Below are positions 1 through 12,186 of a DNA stretch of 64,000 nt, in pieces (the stretch's first letter is position 1; the number at the start of each line of letters is the position of its first letter). A program made the translations under genes and the position numbers. Source of the stretch: Malachius bipustulatus (lineage: Eukaryota > Arthropoda > Insecta > Coleoptera > Melyridae). A model generated the notes under the pieces. The model searched no databases and was not told the DNA's origin. It was given only the letters and a program-made list of their open reading frames with translations. The stretch lies in the NCBI GenBank assembly GCA_910589415.1, contig OU342630.1:28057867-28121866 (forward strand), read 5' to 3'.

Positions 1-884
1 ATAACGAAACAGAGCTGTTTGTTCAGTGATCTCCCTCAGGCTAGTGGATTCAGCGATTCTTCCTCTGAGACACCGAAGGACCTCATAAGAGGAGATTTGC
101 TTATAAGGCAACCAGTCCGACAAGTTATTAAACATATTTAGATCAATTTGTCTGCAACATCGCTTCAATTATGCGAACAGCGTTCGGCATCTCGATAATG
201 TTGCATCAATTACAGAGTTGCAGAGCCCAAAAAATGTAACACGGAAATGCAGCTGGGATCGGACGAACTCATTATTGCGATTTCTTATTCCAATTGAAAG
301 CTGACACCAATTTGTCATTATTTATTGGCCAATTTATTATGTGCTTTTTAAGAGCAAGTGTGACTGAAATTTTATTACTCGTCTGTGCCTGTATTGGACT
401 CAAAAAACAGTACTGTTAAGAAGATGTCATCATTATGATTTAGTTGGTTTTGGTAAATCGATTCTTCGGGTTTTATGGTGCATTGTGTGACGAATTGGTA
501 TCAGAAAAACTTTTCTTATTAAAACAAGCAGCTTAACTGGAACTTTGCCGGCTAATTCTTGAAGTCACTCTTGATCGATTATACTTAGCCAAAATAAGAC
601 TGCAAGCTATAAAAACATTATTAGTTGGAACTTTCGTTCAACTTAAGCAGATGTTCTCAGAAATGATTTATTTCTTGTAAGAACTATACTAGGGAAGAAA
701 TGGCAAAATTTCAGAGAGTTTTAGAGCATCTAATCGTTTTCAAGTTAATTAGCGAACTAACTGGTAGTCCATTTTAGAGAAAATAGTGAAGGAGGTTTCA
801 ATTTTTGACGTCAGTTTCATTATTGCTGCGACTTTAACAAATTATAATATTTATTAAATACGTGAGATTTTTAATTGATGATTA
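1..884. other. No recognisable feature
   Basis: AT-rich sequence without a coding signal, a transposon domain or a clear inverted repeat. It ends where the foldback element at 885 begins. Confidence 0.5.
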
Positions 885-1771
885 TACAGGGTGGGAATTT
901 ATTGGGATCTCCTAAACGCTAAGAGATACAGGGTCCGTTAAATTAGAGAAAAGTTGCTCTATTTTGTGGTCATCTCGAATCCGTCGAGACATTGAAGATA
1001 TCTGGGACCGTTCTTGAAATATCCTGAAAAAACTGAAAAATCGAGATTTCTTATTTTTGACATACCTTTTTTATTATTGGAGATTAATAAATAATTTTTT
1101 GTAGGCTTACATAAGCAACTAAGAGCTATCTATTTGACATTTCAAAAATTTTCAAAGCCAACTAGATTCCAGAGTATTTATAGTCAACTTTTGTTTTTCT
1201 TATGGCCGCCATATTGGATTTTCATGTCATTCTGCATTAAAATTTTTCAAAATTTTCTCCTTTTTTTTCAGAGAAAAAATAACCTTTCTTCAACCGAATG
1301 TCATAAATAACCATAAGTCAGGCAATGTCACGTCATATTGCGACGTCACATGACGTCATTTGGTGATAATATTTTTTTTGTTTTCGGAAAAAGAAGAACA
1401 AAATTTTGAAGAATTTTTTTTGAATGTGATAGATAATTTCCCATGTAATAGATAGTTTCCTTAATTTTTTGATACAGAATGACATGAAAATCCAATATGG
1501 CAGCCATAAGAAAAACAAAAATTGGCTATGAATACTCTGAGATCAAGTTGGCTTTGAAAATTTTTGAAATGTCAGATGGATAGCTCTTGACGTCGTATGT
1601 ATGCATACAAAAGATTATTATTAATTTCCTAAAATAGGAGAGTGATGGCAACAATAAGAAATATCAATCTTTCAAATATACTCTCGAAGACCCATTGCGA
1701 AGAAAAGTAGTAAACCAACCATAAAAGTCTAACTTCGCTTTTTAATTTGAGACTTAATTCAAAACTTTGGT

Positions 1772-1811
1772 GCTGGTAACATGTTTCGGCTTTTGCCATC
1801 ATCAGACCAAC
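1772..1811 (-). ncRNA. Hammerhead ribozyme motif, type I, short stem III
   Basis: Read on the minus strand: stem I 5' strand GTTGGT, core CTGATGA, one extra T, stem II GGC-AAAA-GCC, core GAAAC, loop AT, cleavage triplet GTT, stem I 3' strand ACCAGC. Stem I pairs over six positions with one G-T wobble. C15.2-G16.2 and A15.1-U16.1 give the minimal stem III known from hammerheads of Penelope-like elements. The extra U before stem II is a departure from the textbook G-C closing pair. Cleavage activity is inferred. Confidence 0.6.
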
Positions 1812-1914
1812 TGTAAAGTTCAGTAACTGTAAAGTAAAATTCAGATGTAAGTATAAAAAAGTATAAAAAAAGTATAATTTATACTTACATCTGAATTTTA
1901 CTTACAGTTGTGAA

Positions 1915-1954
1915 GTTGGTCTGATGATGGCGAAAGCCGAAACATGTTACCACC
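1915..1954 (+). ncRNA. Hammerhead ribozyme motif, type I, short stem III
   Basis: Plus-strand mirror of the motif at 1772-1811: GTTGGT, CTGATGA, extra T, GGC-GAAA-GCC with a GNRA-type loop, GAAAC, AT, GTT, then ACCACC. Stem I has five of six positions paired. All invariant core residues (CUGAUGA and GAAA, with U16.1) are present. It faces the opposite way from its partner, so either strand's transcript would contain one ribozyme and one antisense copy. Confidence 0.62.
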
Positions 1955-2189
1955 ACCAAAGTTTTGAATAAAGTCTCAAATTAAAAAGCGAAGTTGACTT
2001 TTATTGTTGGTTTATCGATCTTTCAGTTTTTTCAGGATATTTCAGGAACGGTCCCAGATATCTTGTATGTCTTGACGGATTCGATATGGCCACAAAATAG
2101 AGCAACTTTTCTCTAATCTAACGGAACCTGCATCTCTTAGCGTTTAGGAGATCCCAATGATGGGTAGTACAAAAAATTCCCACCCTGTA

Positions 2190-2984
2190 TTCTCCTAATC
2201 ATTGTTAAAGTCGTGGCCATAAAGTAAACGATGTCACAAATTGAGAACTTCTTCCCGATTTCCTCGTAAATAGCTTAACAGATTGAAAATATAAATAGAG
2301 ATAATATTTAACAAAGTTCTGTATTTTGCATGTGATTTCCCCATGTCGTAAGTTAAATTAACAACATCTATTTAGAATCACTGGAGTACCGCAAGGATTC
2401 ATTATGGGACGAGTTGTTTTCCTTGTACGAGATGCTGATATCAGAATTCAGTCTATTTCGTTGACGTTATAATCCATACGTACCTTACAAGTAAGTGAGA
2501 AGTTTTGTCTAAAAATATTCCCTAGGTCATATTAAATTATGACATGATGTCGGATTAGCTATTATCAAATTAGAATAAGAACGAAGAGTAAAATTTGAAG
2601 ATTAATTAAGATTACAATTAACATTTTTGACTGTTTCAAAAGGCAAAAGATTTATGATCTACAATGACAACATATATTTAACTGCTTTTGTTGTCAAAAC
2701 TTTCATTTATATAATTATTATATTATGTCAACTTTATTCGGACCGGGGTTTAACGTGAAAAATCAGCTGATTTCTCCTGGTATAATCATGCAGTTTTCGT
2801 CAGAGAACTATGTCAAAGAAATTTTTCAGTGAACCTCAGCTATGCTGTCACTTTTAAATTGATTTTGACGAAATTTATCTGTATAAGTTTTCAAGTTTCC
2901 ACTTTAATTTATTTCGGATCCATATCAGGGCCCTCCAACTCAGATGTAATATGACCTTGAACAAGTGTAATCAAGACCCTGGGT
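2190..2984. other. No recognisable feature
   Basis: AT-rich spacer between two foldback elements; no coding or repeat structure seen. Confidence 0.4.
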
Positions 2985-4530
2985 ATGTAGTGGCGTCTAT
3001 GAGTCGGCAAACACCCGAATTTTGTCACACGCAACGAAACCATTTTCCCTTCCCTTTATTGAGGGTGTTGAACACGATGGCGCAGGGCAAATTTATTTTT
3101 CGGGTTGCGTTCACCCCCTTGGCCAAGAACCACCCTCCAAGGGGGTTGAAAATGTTTTTTTCTTATAATCATGAATATTTCTGCATTCCCCCGTTATCGG
3201 ATGATGGTAACACGATGGTAATTGGTAACCACCTTACACCTCTACCACCCGTTTTCATTCCCCCTAATCGAGGAAAACACCCTCCACGGCGATTGAAAAT
3301 GTGTTTTTTTTTATTAATCGGGCAACCAGCCGCATACCCCCGTTCAAGGCTGCTGAACACCTCTTAGACCTCTACCACCCCTCAAAATTTACAAAATCAC
3401 CATCTAAGGGGGATGAAATTTTTTTTATCGGGAATGTTGGAAATGTTATTTTGTATCATAATTTACCATACTTTCTATCGGAAAAAATATGGAGACAACG
3501 TCTCTGTTACTCTTACGCCGGGAAATAATAATTTGAATATACGAGTACAAGATATCATAATATTATATCATGTGTTTTTAATAGGGTTACAGTTTTTAAT
3601 TATGTTTTTTACTAGGGTATTTTTATGGTGATAAATCAAGGTAAACGTTTCATTGTTACTCTTCAATATGTGTAATAATAAAAATATTTGATTAATTTTG
3701 GCTGTAGGTAATTATGAAATATTGATAATTATATTGGAATTGCAGCCAATTACACACAGGTTTTCTTTTTTTTCTTTTTAATTAACCCAAGTTCAGTACC
3801 CCTGACGAAGAGCTAAAGAAAAGCTCTAAAGCTTGGGTTAATTAAAAAGAAAAAAGAGAAAACCTGTGTGTAATTGGCTGCAATCCCAATATAATTATCA
3901 ATATTTGTAATAATAAATGTAAAACATGCAAATACAAATAGAAAATATTGAACAAAGTCTGCGCTGGTACTGGGCGTTAATGGATGCTGCGTGGGAGAAT
4001 GCGCTGTACCATATGATTTCTCGTATATTCAAATTATTATTTCCCGACGTAAGAGTAACAGAAACGTTGTCTGCATATTTTTCCCAATAGAAAGCATGGT
4101 AAATTATGATACAAAATAACATTTCCAACATTCCCGATAAAAAAAATTTTCATCCCCCTTAGATGGTGATTTTGTCAATTTAGGGGGGTGGTATAGGTCT
4201 AATAAGGTAGTGACCATCGTGTTCAGCACCCTTGAAAACGGGGGTATGCAGAAATATTCACGATTATAAGAAAAAAAAACCCTTGGAGGGTGGTTCTTGG
4301 CCAAGGGGGTCGACGTAGGGTGATGAACAGTTTTCATTACATATACAAGGCTTCCCCAGAAGCGAGTTACATGCGTTTTTTTTCCGATCCGGGGCCATTA
4401 TAGGGGAGATTTAAAAAAAGAGGGTGTTTTTTGGCCAATAGGGGGTGAACGCAACCCGAAAAAGAAATTTGCCCTATGCCATCGTGTTCAGCACCCTCGA
4501 CAATAGGGAGGGACATAGACGTCACTAATG
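2985..4530. mobile_element. Foldback element, ~0.5 kb arms, nested hairpin in the loop
   Basis: The left arm (about 2987-3545) and right arm (about 4028-4530) are inverted copies. Shared blocks include GTTGAACACGATGG / CCATCGTGTTCAGCACC, CGGGTTGCGTTCACCCCC, CACCCTCCAAGGG and AATAATAATTTGAATATACG. The arms are unusually rich in runs of C and G within an AT-rich surround. The right arm has about 100 bp of extra sequence near 4315-4420. Several short open frames in the arms mirror each other and are products of the palindrome, not genes. Non-autonomous. Confidence 0.75.
3716..3908. repeat. Long near-perfect hairpin inside the foldback loop
   Basis: ATTGATAATTATATTGG and CCAATATAATTATCAAT bound two arms of about 80 bp that include CAGCCAATTACACACAGG and TTAATTAACCCAAG. 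The apex around 3802-3832 contains CTGACGA and a paired AGAGCT/AGCTCT stem, which looks like a decayed hammerhead but lacks the G of the GAAA box. Confidence 0.7.
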
Positions 4531-5348
4531 GGCGGAGGATAACAATATTTGATTAATAATATTTTTCAGCTCTCAGTAGCAAAAAAGAGAAATTACTTGA
4601 TACCTTGGTAATACTTTCCATACTTTCCATAAAATAAGTCAAAGTAATTTATATTATGTTGGATCAAAATTTAAACATTCTAAATTTAAAATTAAATTTA
4701 AATCTAAATTTAAATTGAAAAATTTAAACAGGTCTATCAAAAAAAAAGGTCTGGAAACGTCTCAACTTGCCCCCAGAAGAACCATTTCCTAATCATAATT
4801 ATGATATCCATTCATATTTTTTACTTTCTACTTATTTATATTAGGTACTCGTATATCTCAGATCAATAATATTTACGTGTATTCACACACCCATTCTTCT
4901 TATTATTACTCACTAACTGGGTATCCAATGAAATTAAGAAATCAATCTCCTTGTGGGGTAATTTTATATAATAGCGTTCTGTTAATGTCTTAAGGTAAGG
5001 TACAATTATGAAGCAGTTTTAAAATTAATAAAGGTTCTTGAAATAATAAACTCACTATTAGCGGCCATATAATAGCGCTCATACAAAGACGGCGAACCTA
5101 AACGCCGATTTAATACACCACAAAAGATCACGTCTAGAGATAGCTCTAATTAGATTTGGATCAGAATCTGTACTCTATGATTTATACAATTGGCTATTAG
5201 AGATGTGTACTAACTCTTCATAATTTTTTCCACGAAAAAGTTTATAGGCACATTGTTTTTTAATTGATTTAGTTCGGATATTAAACAATATTTTATTCGA
5301 TTATTTACAAATCATTTACTTCGAATACATTTTGCAGCTCGTTATAGG
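4531..5348. other. No recognisable feature
   Basis: Very AT-rich; a short TTTAAA-rich low-complexity run lies near 4675-4735. No coding signal. Confidence 0.4.
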
Positions 5349-6307
5349 GTTAGAACTAATTAATGGGAGATTGCAGGGATATCCATTGAAGATACGAGGT
5401 TCGTTAAAAGAGAAAAGATGCACAATTTTTTACTTATTGGGAATCTGGATCATTATTTACGATAACTTCAGGCGTTGATGAAATATCCTCAAAATAGCTG
5501 AAAAATCAAGATTTCCTGTTTTACCCTTAGCATTTTTATTATTAAAAAAATGTTTTGTAAGATTTACAAAACATCAATTTACAAAAGTCATCATGAGCTA
5601 TCTAAGTGACATTTAAACACTTTTCAAAGTCCACTAGCAGATCGCAGTATTTCCATAGTAAACTTTTGCTTTCTTTATGGCAGTCATATTGTTTTTTCAA
5701 GTCATTAGGTATCTAATCAATAAAACAAGGAAAACAAAAGCTTATCACACCTATTCGAAACATTATTTAAAAATTTAATTTTTCTTATTTATAAAAAAAT
5801 AACATTTTGGTACTCAAAAACGTCGATATGTCGTGATATAAATTGCCGTTTGTTTTATGTAATTCGGCGAAAATATACTTTTTTTTCGAAAAAAACCGAA
5901 TAAAATTTCGAAGACTGTTTTTTTACGTTGTAGATTTTTGGTTTCCTCTATGTTTTTAAAACCGAATGATATAAAAAACAATGTAGCAGCCGTAAGAAAA
6001 ACAAAAGTGGACTATGCAAACCCAGAGATATAGTCGGCTTTGATTTTTTCTTGATTTCAGATGGATATGTCAAAAATATTCATTTATTTCCGATAAAAAA
6101 ATATTACGATTAAGGACTAAAATCTCGATTTCTCAGTTCTTTTGTCATATTTCTGCAACGTGTCTGAAGTTTTCCTGAATTTTGTTTCAGATTCTTAATA
6201 ATAAGCATTATGTCGGGCAAGTTTTCTCTAATTTAATAAACGATTTCGTATCTCTAATCGTTCCCAAAATCCTAGTGGTGAGCATCGAATTGTTAACAAC
6301 CCTGTAT
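5349..6307. mobile_element. Old foldback element related to the one at 885
   Basis: Diverged arms pair around 5380-5690 and 5975-6295. Shared with the 885-2189 element are the order of blocks, the ATGAGCTATCTAAGTGACAT box, the AAAACAAAAGTGGACTATG box and the mirrored ATGGCAG/CAGCC motif next to a stretch resembling CATATTG. The arms have many mismatches and indels, so this copy is older. The right end reads ACCCTGTA; the left end is degraded. Confidence 0.6.
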
Positions 6308-6349
6308 AATCTTAAGGTGTAGTGTTAAATTAACGGTAATACAAAGAGT

Positions 6350-6848
6350 AACTCTCTAATATTGCAAACAATTTCGGAGACAGATTCTTTGGTTGAAAGT
6401 AAACAAAAAAAAAAAAATTAACGTGTGTCTGGAAACCTTTCATTACCAAAATAAATGGCGTTAATTTTTTGCATTAATTTATTTTGGTAATTATTATTAT
6501 TAATATTTTAAAAGTATTTTATTATACTTATTTGATAATTTGCAGGTTGAATGCTATAGTATGTGCTGTTTTGTGGTATGAATTTCACTTATTAAGTCCA
6601 GAGGCGTCTCTGAGTGCATTTTATTTGAATTGAAAAAAAAATGAGCATTCAACCAGCGAAGTATTATTTTTGTAAATTTAATATAAGACTCTTTAGATTA
6701 TCAAAAAAGTCTAAGAAAAAGTAATTATCAAAAGTAAATTAATGAAAAAAATAACATGGTTTATCTCGGCAACGAAACCTTTCCGGACACACACGGTAAT
6801 TTTTTTGTTAAGCTTAAAATTTTTCGCAATATTAAAGGGTCACCCTAT
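6350..6848. mobile_element. Foldback/MITE with GTGTGTCTGGAAA arms
   Basis: The left arm (CTCTAATATTGC ... AACGTGTGTCTGGAAAC) is mirrored by the right arm (TTTCCGGACACACACGG ... GCAATATTAAAG), which runs into a GGTCACCCTATTG end. The ACGTGTGTC box recurs in the element at 12187, so the two families may be related. Loop of about 300 bp without coding sequence. Confidence 0.55.
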
Positions 6849-8317
6849 TGTCAAAAAAAAGTTTAAATTTCTTTATACGTAAGTCGTCACAGATAGATTC
6901 TACTTTTTTCATTAATTTTTACCCATAAGTAGGAGTAAATAGGATCTGATTGCTGAAAAGGTATAAAATTTAGTAAACCAATCACGCCACTCGTAATTTT
7001 TGTTTGAAATCCGCTTAATAAACTTCTCTATTTTAACATCATCATTTTCCTTTTAATTCTTACAATCATAATACTTACCGTTATGGTAAGTGAAAATTTA
7101 TAGCCTTTAATAAAACTAGAATAAATTTCGCCAGGACATTTGATCAGATTGTAGTACAAATTTAACAGTTACCAACAGTGAGTGACCTAAAATGTATGGT
7201 ATCAATGTCCTTTATATCTCGAGACAATGGCATAAAAAGTTGAATACGGAACATAAGTTGACATAAATGGATCATGCGAGGCGTACATAAAAGAACAATA
7301 TATGATAATAAATTCCAAAAAAGAGGTTTAAATCATGGATTGTTCTTACCGGTATTTCGGGGTCATGCGAATTCTTGCCCATCTTTGGCAACATATCTCC
7401 TGGACATGATTTAATGTTGCATAAATTGATTAATGTCTGGCTGCAAAGAGTTACTTCTAAAAAGACCTCACACCGTCACTGAAATTTTTAGCACGTATCG
7501 GAATTAAAACAAACAAAAAGGCTGGTCGCCGATCGGTAATTTGCCGGTGAATAAAAACAATTTAGAAACTGGTCCTCACCTCCTGCTTTCGGCCCGGTCA
7601 CGCTTATGCAACTGTAATTAAGGCCCTTACACGGGACACCCCGGGTATTCATGCCCCCATTTTCATCATAATTATATGCAATTATTGTAATTCAACACTT
7701 TAGTTCTGCTGAAATTAAGTGAAAAGTATAGTTTCACGCATGTATTCATTATTTTTAGCATCGCCAATTAATAACTGCTGCCGTATTTCGGAATAATGGT
7801 GTCAGAGCTCTGATCATGCTTATCATTATGAAAGCGTAAAAAATAAGCTTGTATACAAAATCCACCTTCAGATTGAATATTTCCAATTACTATTTTTAGA
7901 GTTTTCTTTAAAGCGCAATTACTTCATATATAGGTAATACTTAACGGTATCATCACTAGCAACACTAGCAAAAGCTATTATATTACTTTCTCTAAAAAGA
8001 AAAACCAAACATCTGCAGGGAACCAGTCAACATAAACTAAATCATTGCGAATAATCTGGACTTATATCGGAAAGGATGTATTTCGGATTGGATCCGAAAG
8101 GAGCTGAATTCAGACAAATTAAGGAGTTTATACGTCAGGTTTATTCGATAAATTCTCATTAAAGACCAATTCTTAAGATTCATAATACTCCGGATGTAGA
8201 ACGATCAAATCATAAAAAGAATCCTCGCCGAAAAGCAAAAATAGAGGGAGTATTATGTTTTGGAGATCGCACTTTCCAAAAATCGGGTTTTTGTTGTGAT
8301 GTCTGTTTATTTTACCA
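6849..8317. other. Mostly featureless; GC-richer island at about 7530-7690
   Basis: Apart from one island the stretch is AT-rich and shows nothing. The island (around GCCGATCGG, CTTTCGGCCCGGTCACGC, CACCCCGGGTATTCATGC) is clearly GC-richer than its flanks, has no open frame and matches no transposon pattern I know. A cis-regulatory role is possible but unsupported beyond composition. Confidence 0.3.
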
Positions 8318-8880
8318 AAGAATAAAGAATTTAAAGAACTTTGTGATATTCTCAGAAGTCAGTTTACAAAACAAGTATCAGTTTTTAAGGAAAGAAATTA
8401 ATTTTATGCCCTAGCAGCACAGGATGAACAGGAGACAGTAAGTCAGTGGTATGTATGTGTAAAAATTAAAGCAAGCCAGTGACTGTAAGTTTGGTAATTT
8501 GCTTAATGAATTTCTGAAGGACAGACTTGTTTCAGGGTTGTGTAAAGGTCCGGTGTTCAATCACGTATGCGAAGAAGAACATACCCGAACTTTTGAAGAA
8601 ATAGTAGAAGTGGCATTAAAAAAAGAAGCTGCACTAGTTCCGGCAATGGACGAAATTCAAGTGAATAAATTACAAATTGGTCAGAATCCAAATAGGACGT
8701 AGGAAAATAATCGCAGTTGGGAGATAATATGAAGAGGGATAGGTAAGCACCTAAAGAAGAAGCGACTCCGAAGCTGTGTAGGAGTTGTGTAAGTGGTTCC
8801 CATAATTTTGCCAGATGTCAGTATATAAAGAGTATTCGTGTAAAATCTGCAAGGATTTGGATTGGACATTTAACCATCAG
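8318..8880 (+). pseudogene. Ty3/gypsy-type retrotransposon gag fragment
   Basis: Conceptual translation reads like a retrotransposon Gag: 'FKELCDILRSQF', then 'FYALAAQDEQETVSQW', then the open part at 8499-8702 with 'LNEFLKDRLVSGL' and 'TFEEIVEVALKKEAA', as in the Retrotrans_gag domain. About 60 bases later (8777-8818) comes a zinc knuckle C-x2-C-x4-H-x4-C (CRSC...H...C). A second knuckle follows but is split by a frameshift near 8852. Gag packages the element RNA. Stop codons occur near 8400 and 8474, and no protease, RT or LTR follows, so this is a dead fragment. Confidence 0.65.
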
Positions 8881-11800
8881 GATATGTACTAAAGCGCATA
8901 TTGTTTTTATCTTTTTTCCTTTTGGAATGGCAGTAGCGGACTTATTGAAATAGTTGGAGATTTTGAATTTGGTCTGCTAAGAGATGAACTCTTAGATTTC
9001 CCAGGGCAGACTATGGTATTCTTCTTTCGAAAAGCTCACAAGAGACCTTAGTTGACTCAATTTCACTATTCTAAGTAATTTCAGCAAGTAATTCATTATT
9101 TTTAAAGAAGTTTACTTGCAGAAGTTCTAAATGTTATAACCTCCGGACTTGTTGCTTACCCAAGACGTATTACCTTAATAGCTGGAGAATAAGTGATGTT
9201 TTTTTTAACAACACACAAAATGTAGGTACACAAAATAGGTAAGTTTTTCTAAGGTTCTTGTTATAGAATATCGAAAGTGACAAAACATCTTCTGTAATCG
9301 GAAGACAGGGTGTTATTGCCACATTTAATTTTCTGTTGGTCTTTTCATGGAAATATTATTAATCGAAAATTCTCATGTGATTATTTTATTAGATAAATTA
9401 TTTGCACGAGAAAACTCAAAAAGTAAGGGCTTTTCTTTGCTATAACCCGACTAAAGCGTGTGAGAGCTTTCAAGAGGGTTGAAATTTTCAATCGGAAACA
9501 TTTTATTTTAGGAAACTTTGTTTCAAAAACGCAATTTTCGTACCTTGCCACTTAAATTGGATCTTTCAATTTCATTGATAATTTTTAACTTGATTTTTGA
9601 GATGGGTGTCTCTTTGGGAATTATTTCATATTTTGGGTAGATAGATACCTACTCTTTCTTGTGATCTCAAATTTAAACTTTGCTTACCGTTGGATAATAA
9701 GTCCTTTATGCTACTTGATGACGGTTAAAAATGGGAAAAGTCGGCACAAAGCGTACCTCAAAGGATTCTCTGGGTCAATAGACCTATCGCTCCTCTATTC
9801 AGTCCGTTTTAAATTTCCTATAAGGAAACGAGACAACCTGCCTCGGCCATATATCCAAAGATGATAATTTATTAAAAGAGATACCTACTCATATTAAAAC
9901 AATGCAGGTTGAATAACATATCTTACTCAAAGAAAGACTCAGCCACTACCTAATTGAAACCTTTTGTTCATCCTGTCACTTTCGAGACGGTTTCTTTAAA
10001 ACGGCATTCAACTCTGACACTTGCCCATGCTGTGTTCTTTTATTCACATTTCACTATGTGATAATCTTTACTAATATCGGCCATGATAGCTGTCATCTTT
10101 ACTGACTGCCATTATGAGCTGATACATATTTCTCATGTTATAAACGTGAACAATAGTAATTACCTTACAATGCACCGTCTCACTAGTGCAATCTTTCATG
10201 GTACTAAATTCTCTTTTGTCTTCCACCTATTGACTTCTTATAATAATTGAAGAGTTAAGCACCGTTTAGTGCTTTTTTCATTCTGGTTCATTTATAGCAT
10301 CAATTCATTTGCGAAGGTTACCTAAATAGAGGGAAAGAAAATCGCACTTTTTGGGCGATTTATAAATAACTATTCAAACTGTCAAAGAGGGTAGGTATCT
10401 ACTCGAGATCAACGATATCCCAACATTTATACCTAAATATGTGTTATTACCAATTTGAGGTGAATTTTTTGTGAACAAAGTCTGGAGAGCAACAAATAGT
10501 TTTCCAGGTAATTGCTAATTAATAACACCATGCCAATTATTTCTTTCAGTGAAAAATGCTACATTACTTACAAAGGTAATAATAATGAAATAAGTAGTAG
10601 GAACTTGGAACGATCGAGACCAAAAACTAAACCAAACTAATTAAAAAAAACTCACCGAAAAACCAAAATAGGCGGGCAGCATACAATATTCTTTTGCCTC
10701 TCGCAAGTGGGGCTAAGTCGCCCAGCAACGGGAAAGTACGGCCAGAAAATGGGAAATATGACCCAAAAATATAAATTTCCATAATATACCGAAAACAGTT
10801 GCGGATTTCGAAATGCGGTTGCAGTACCTATATTAAAAAAAAATCTGAAAGTCTGTGAAAAAGGTCCTTTAGAACATTTATTTGTTTTTCATTGTTTTGA
10901 CGCTAAACAGGAATTTCCATTTCCCTATTGTTAAGTTTTTATTCACCTTAAATTATATTTGCGGTTCATAAACCGTTTTCAAAAATGTTTTGAAATAAGT
11001 AACCAAGGTGAATAATAACAACCCCCGAAAAAGTCAGGAAGTCAGACATTTTTGGATTTGTACATACATTGATACATTTTTTCATTTTCACGTTTGCATT
11101 ATTAATCCAATCAATAAACTTTATATCGCATTTCCTTTAATGATTTCAATTTTATACAGCCCACTAATCTTTCCTTTGTTTTTCCTTTGTCGTTTGTTTT
11201 CGGTTTTCCGTTGTCATTTTGAGATCTAGAGCATTTTCGCAGTTTTTGCGATACACCTATGTCCTCTCTCATTTTCCACCCTTAAATGCAAGCTCGATCT
11301 CTAGCACCAAAAAATCACAATTTCGTCAAAAAACTGAGATAAATACATTTTCACTTAGGTACTCTTTATAACCGAAGCTTTATGATAATGTAAAACATTG
11401 TCTAATTTCAACCCCCCTCCCAAAACTGCCCAAAAGGGGCGAGTCAAGCATCGCTGACGTGCTCCGTCTTTGGCTCTTATTTATGTTTAGCGTTTTCCGG
11501 TACCAACGCTGGACAATAATTGATGGATGATACAAATAACTTTCATTTGAGTTTGTGTAACATGTTCAGAAACGTTTCCTGCTGCATGCGTAATCTGATT
11601 CGTTGCTACGATAATTTTGACGTTACATTTTTAGAGGGTGCAAGTACCGCCGATGAAAGATCGCCACAACCCCCTTGGGGAAATATCGTTTTATTATTTT
11701 ATCCATAAGCGTACGATCGTACATTATCCAGAAAAACTAGAAATTCAACTTATCTCAAAAGTTGGTGACTTTTGGCCCCTCAGAGACGGCTGGTGAAATA

Positions 11801-12082
11801 AATTTCTTGTGTTTTCGGGATGTATCTCAAAGGTCTATTTTGGGGCCATGTTGTCCCATGTTTGGGCCCTATTTCCACATTTTTGTCATATTTTCCCATT
11901 TCTGGTTCACTTAGCTTCATTTTAGAAGGAAAAGCTCATAAAAAATGGCTTAAAATGATCGAGGCTGTTAATTTTGAAAATAAGAAACAAATTAATATAA
12001 TAATAAATTATACAAATAAATTATTATATCAATTACATCAATCCGATTATTGAAAAAATTTTAAAATTTTTAACCATTGAAA
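8881..12082. other. Long AT-rich stretch without identified genes
   Basis: No coding domain recognised in any frame. A weak inverted similarity links about 10690-10790 (CCAGAAAATGGGAAATATGAC) to about 11870-11920, possibly an old foldback. Short open frames at 9661, 11008, 11520 and 11820 have no recognisable product. Confidence 0.35.
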
Positions 12083-12183
12083 CATAGATGTCTCTGTCTT
12101 CACTATACCATTAAGGCAAGTGTGTCGTTCAGAAAACGTTATTGTTTTCGGATTGCTGTAATTGATATAATAATTTATTATTA
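12060..12183. repeat. Partial copy of the 13000/62010 repeat family
   Basis: The block from AGATGTCTCTGTCTTCAC to TTATTATTATAC repeats at 13295-13393 in the same orientation, including TGTGTCGTTCAGAA and ACGTTATT. It ends exactly where the foldback element at 12187 begins. Confidence 0.6.
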
Positions 12184-12186
12184 TAC

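Larger units (their letters stand above)
1711..2014. mobile_element. Nested palindrome carrying two opposed hammerhead motifs
   Basis: Left arm starts TAAACCAACC and the right arm ends TTGTTGGTTTA. Both contain the AAAAGCGAAGTT and GAGACTTA/TAAAGTCTCAA blocks and then a ribozyme-like core. The centre holds short GTATAAAAAA tandem copies and a mirrored TTACATCTGAATTTTAC. There is no coding sequence. The arms are about 100 bp and nearly identical. The ribozyme cores link this small element to Penelope-like pseudo-LTRs or related non-coding retroelements; the link is inferred from the ribozyme type only. Confidence 0.7.
885..2189. mobile_element. Foldback (long inverted-repeat) element with nested palindrome
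   Basis: The left end reads TACAGGGTGGGAATTT and the right end is its complement, ending CACCCTGTA. The arms pair through the blocks with GATCTCCTAAACGCTAAGAG, the 'AAAATAGAGCAACTTTTC' block and the 'GGACCGTTCTTGAAATATCC' block. A second inner inverted pair (about 1119-1230 with 1475-1590) carries the ATGGCCGCCATATTGG motif. No transposase is encoded, so it is non-autonomous. The TA at both outer edges would fit TA-targeted insertion by an IS630-Tc1-mariner enzyme, but that is inference. A third palindrome (1711-2014) sits inside the right part and appears to be a later insertion. A diverged relative lies at 5349-6307. Confidence 0.8.

Noticed and set aside
2951..3367. Plus-strand open frame of 138 codons
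   Set aside because: Lies in a foldback arm; partial mirror frames occur in the other arm; proline-rich through C runs only.
3781..3840. Hammerhead-like apex (CTGACGA ... AGCTCTAAAGC)
   Set aside because: The G of the GAAA box is missing and no stem I can be drawn, so it is at best a decayed ribozyme.
10690..11920. Possible old foldback (CCAGAAAATGGGAAATATGAC and an inverted partner)
   Set aside because: Only about 45 bp match with gaps and no ends could be found; not listed as an element.
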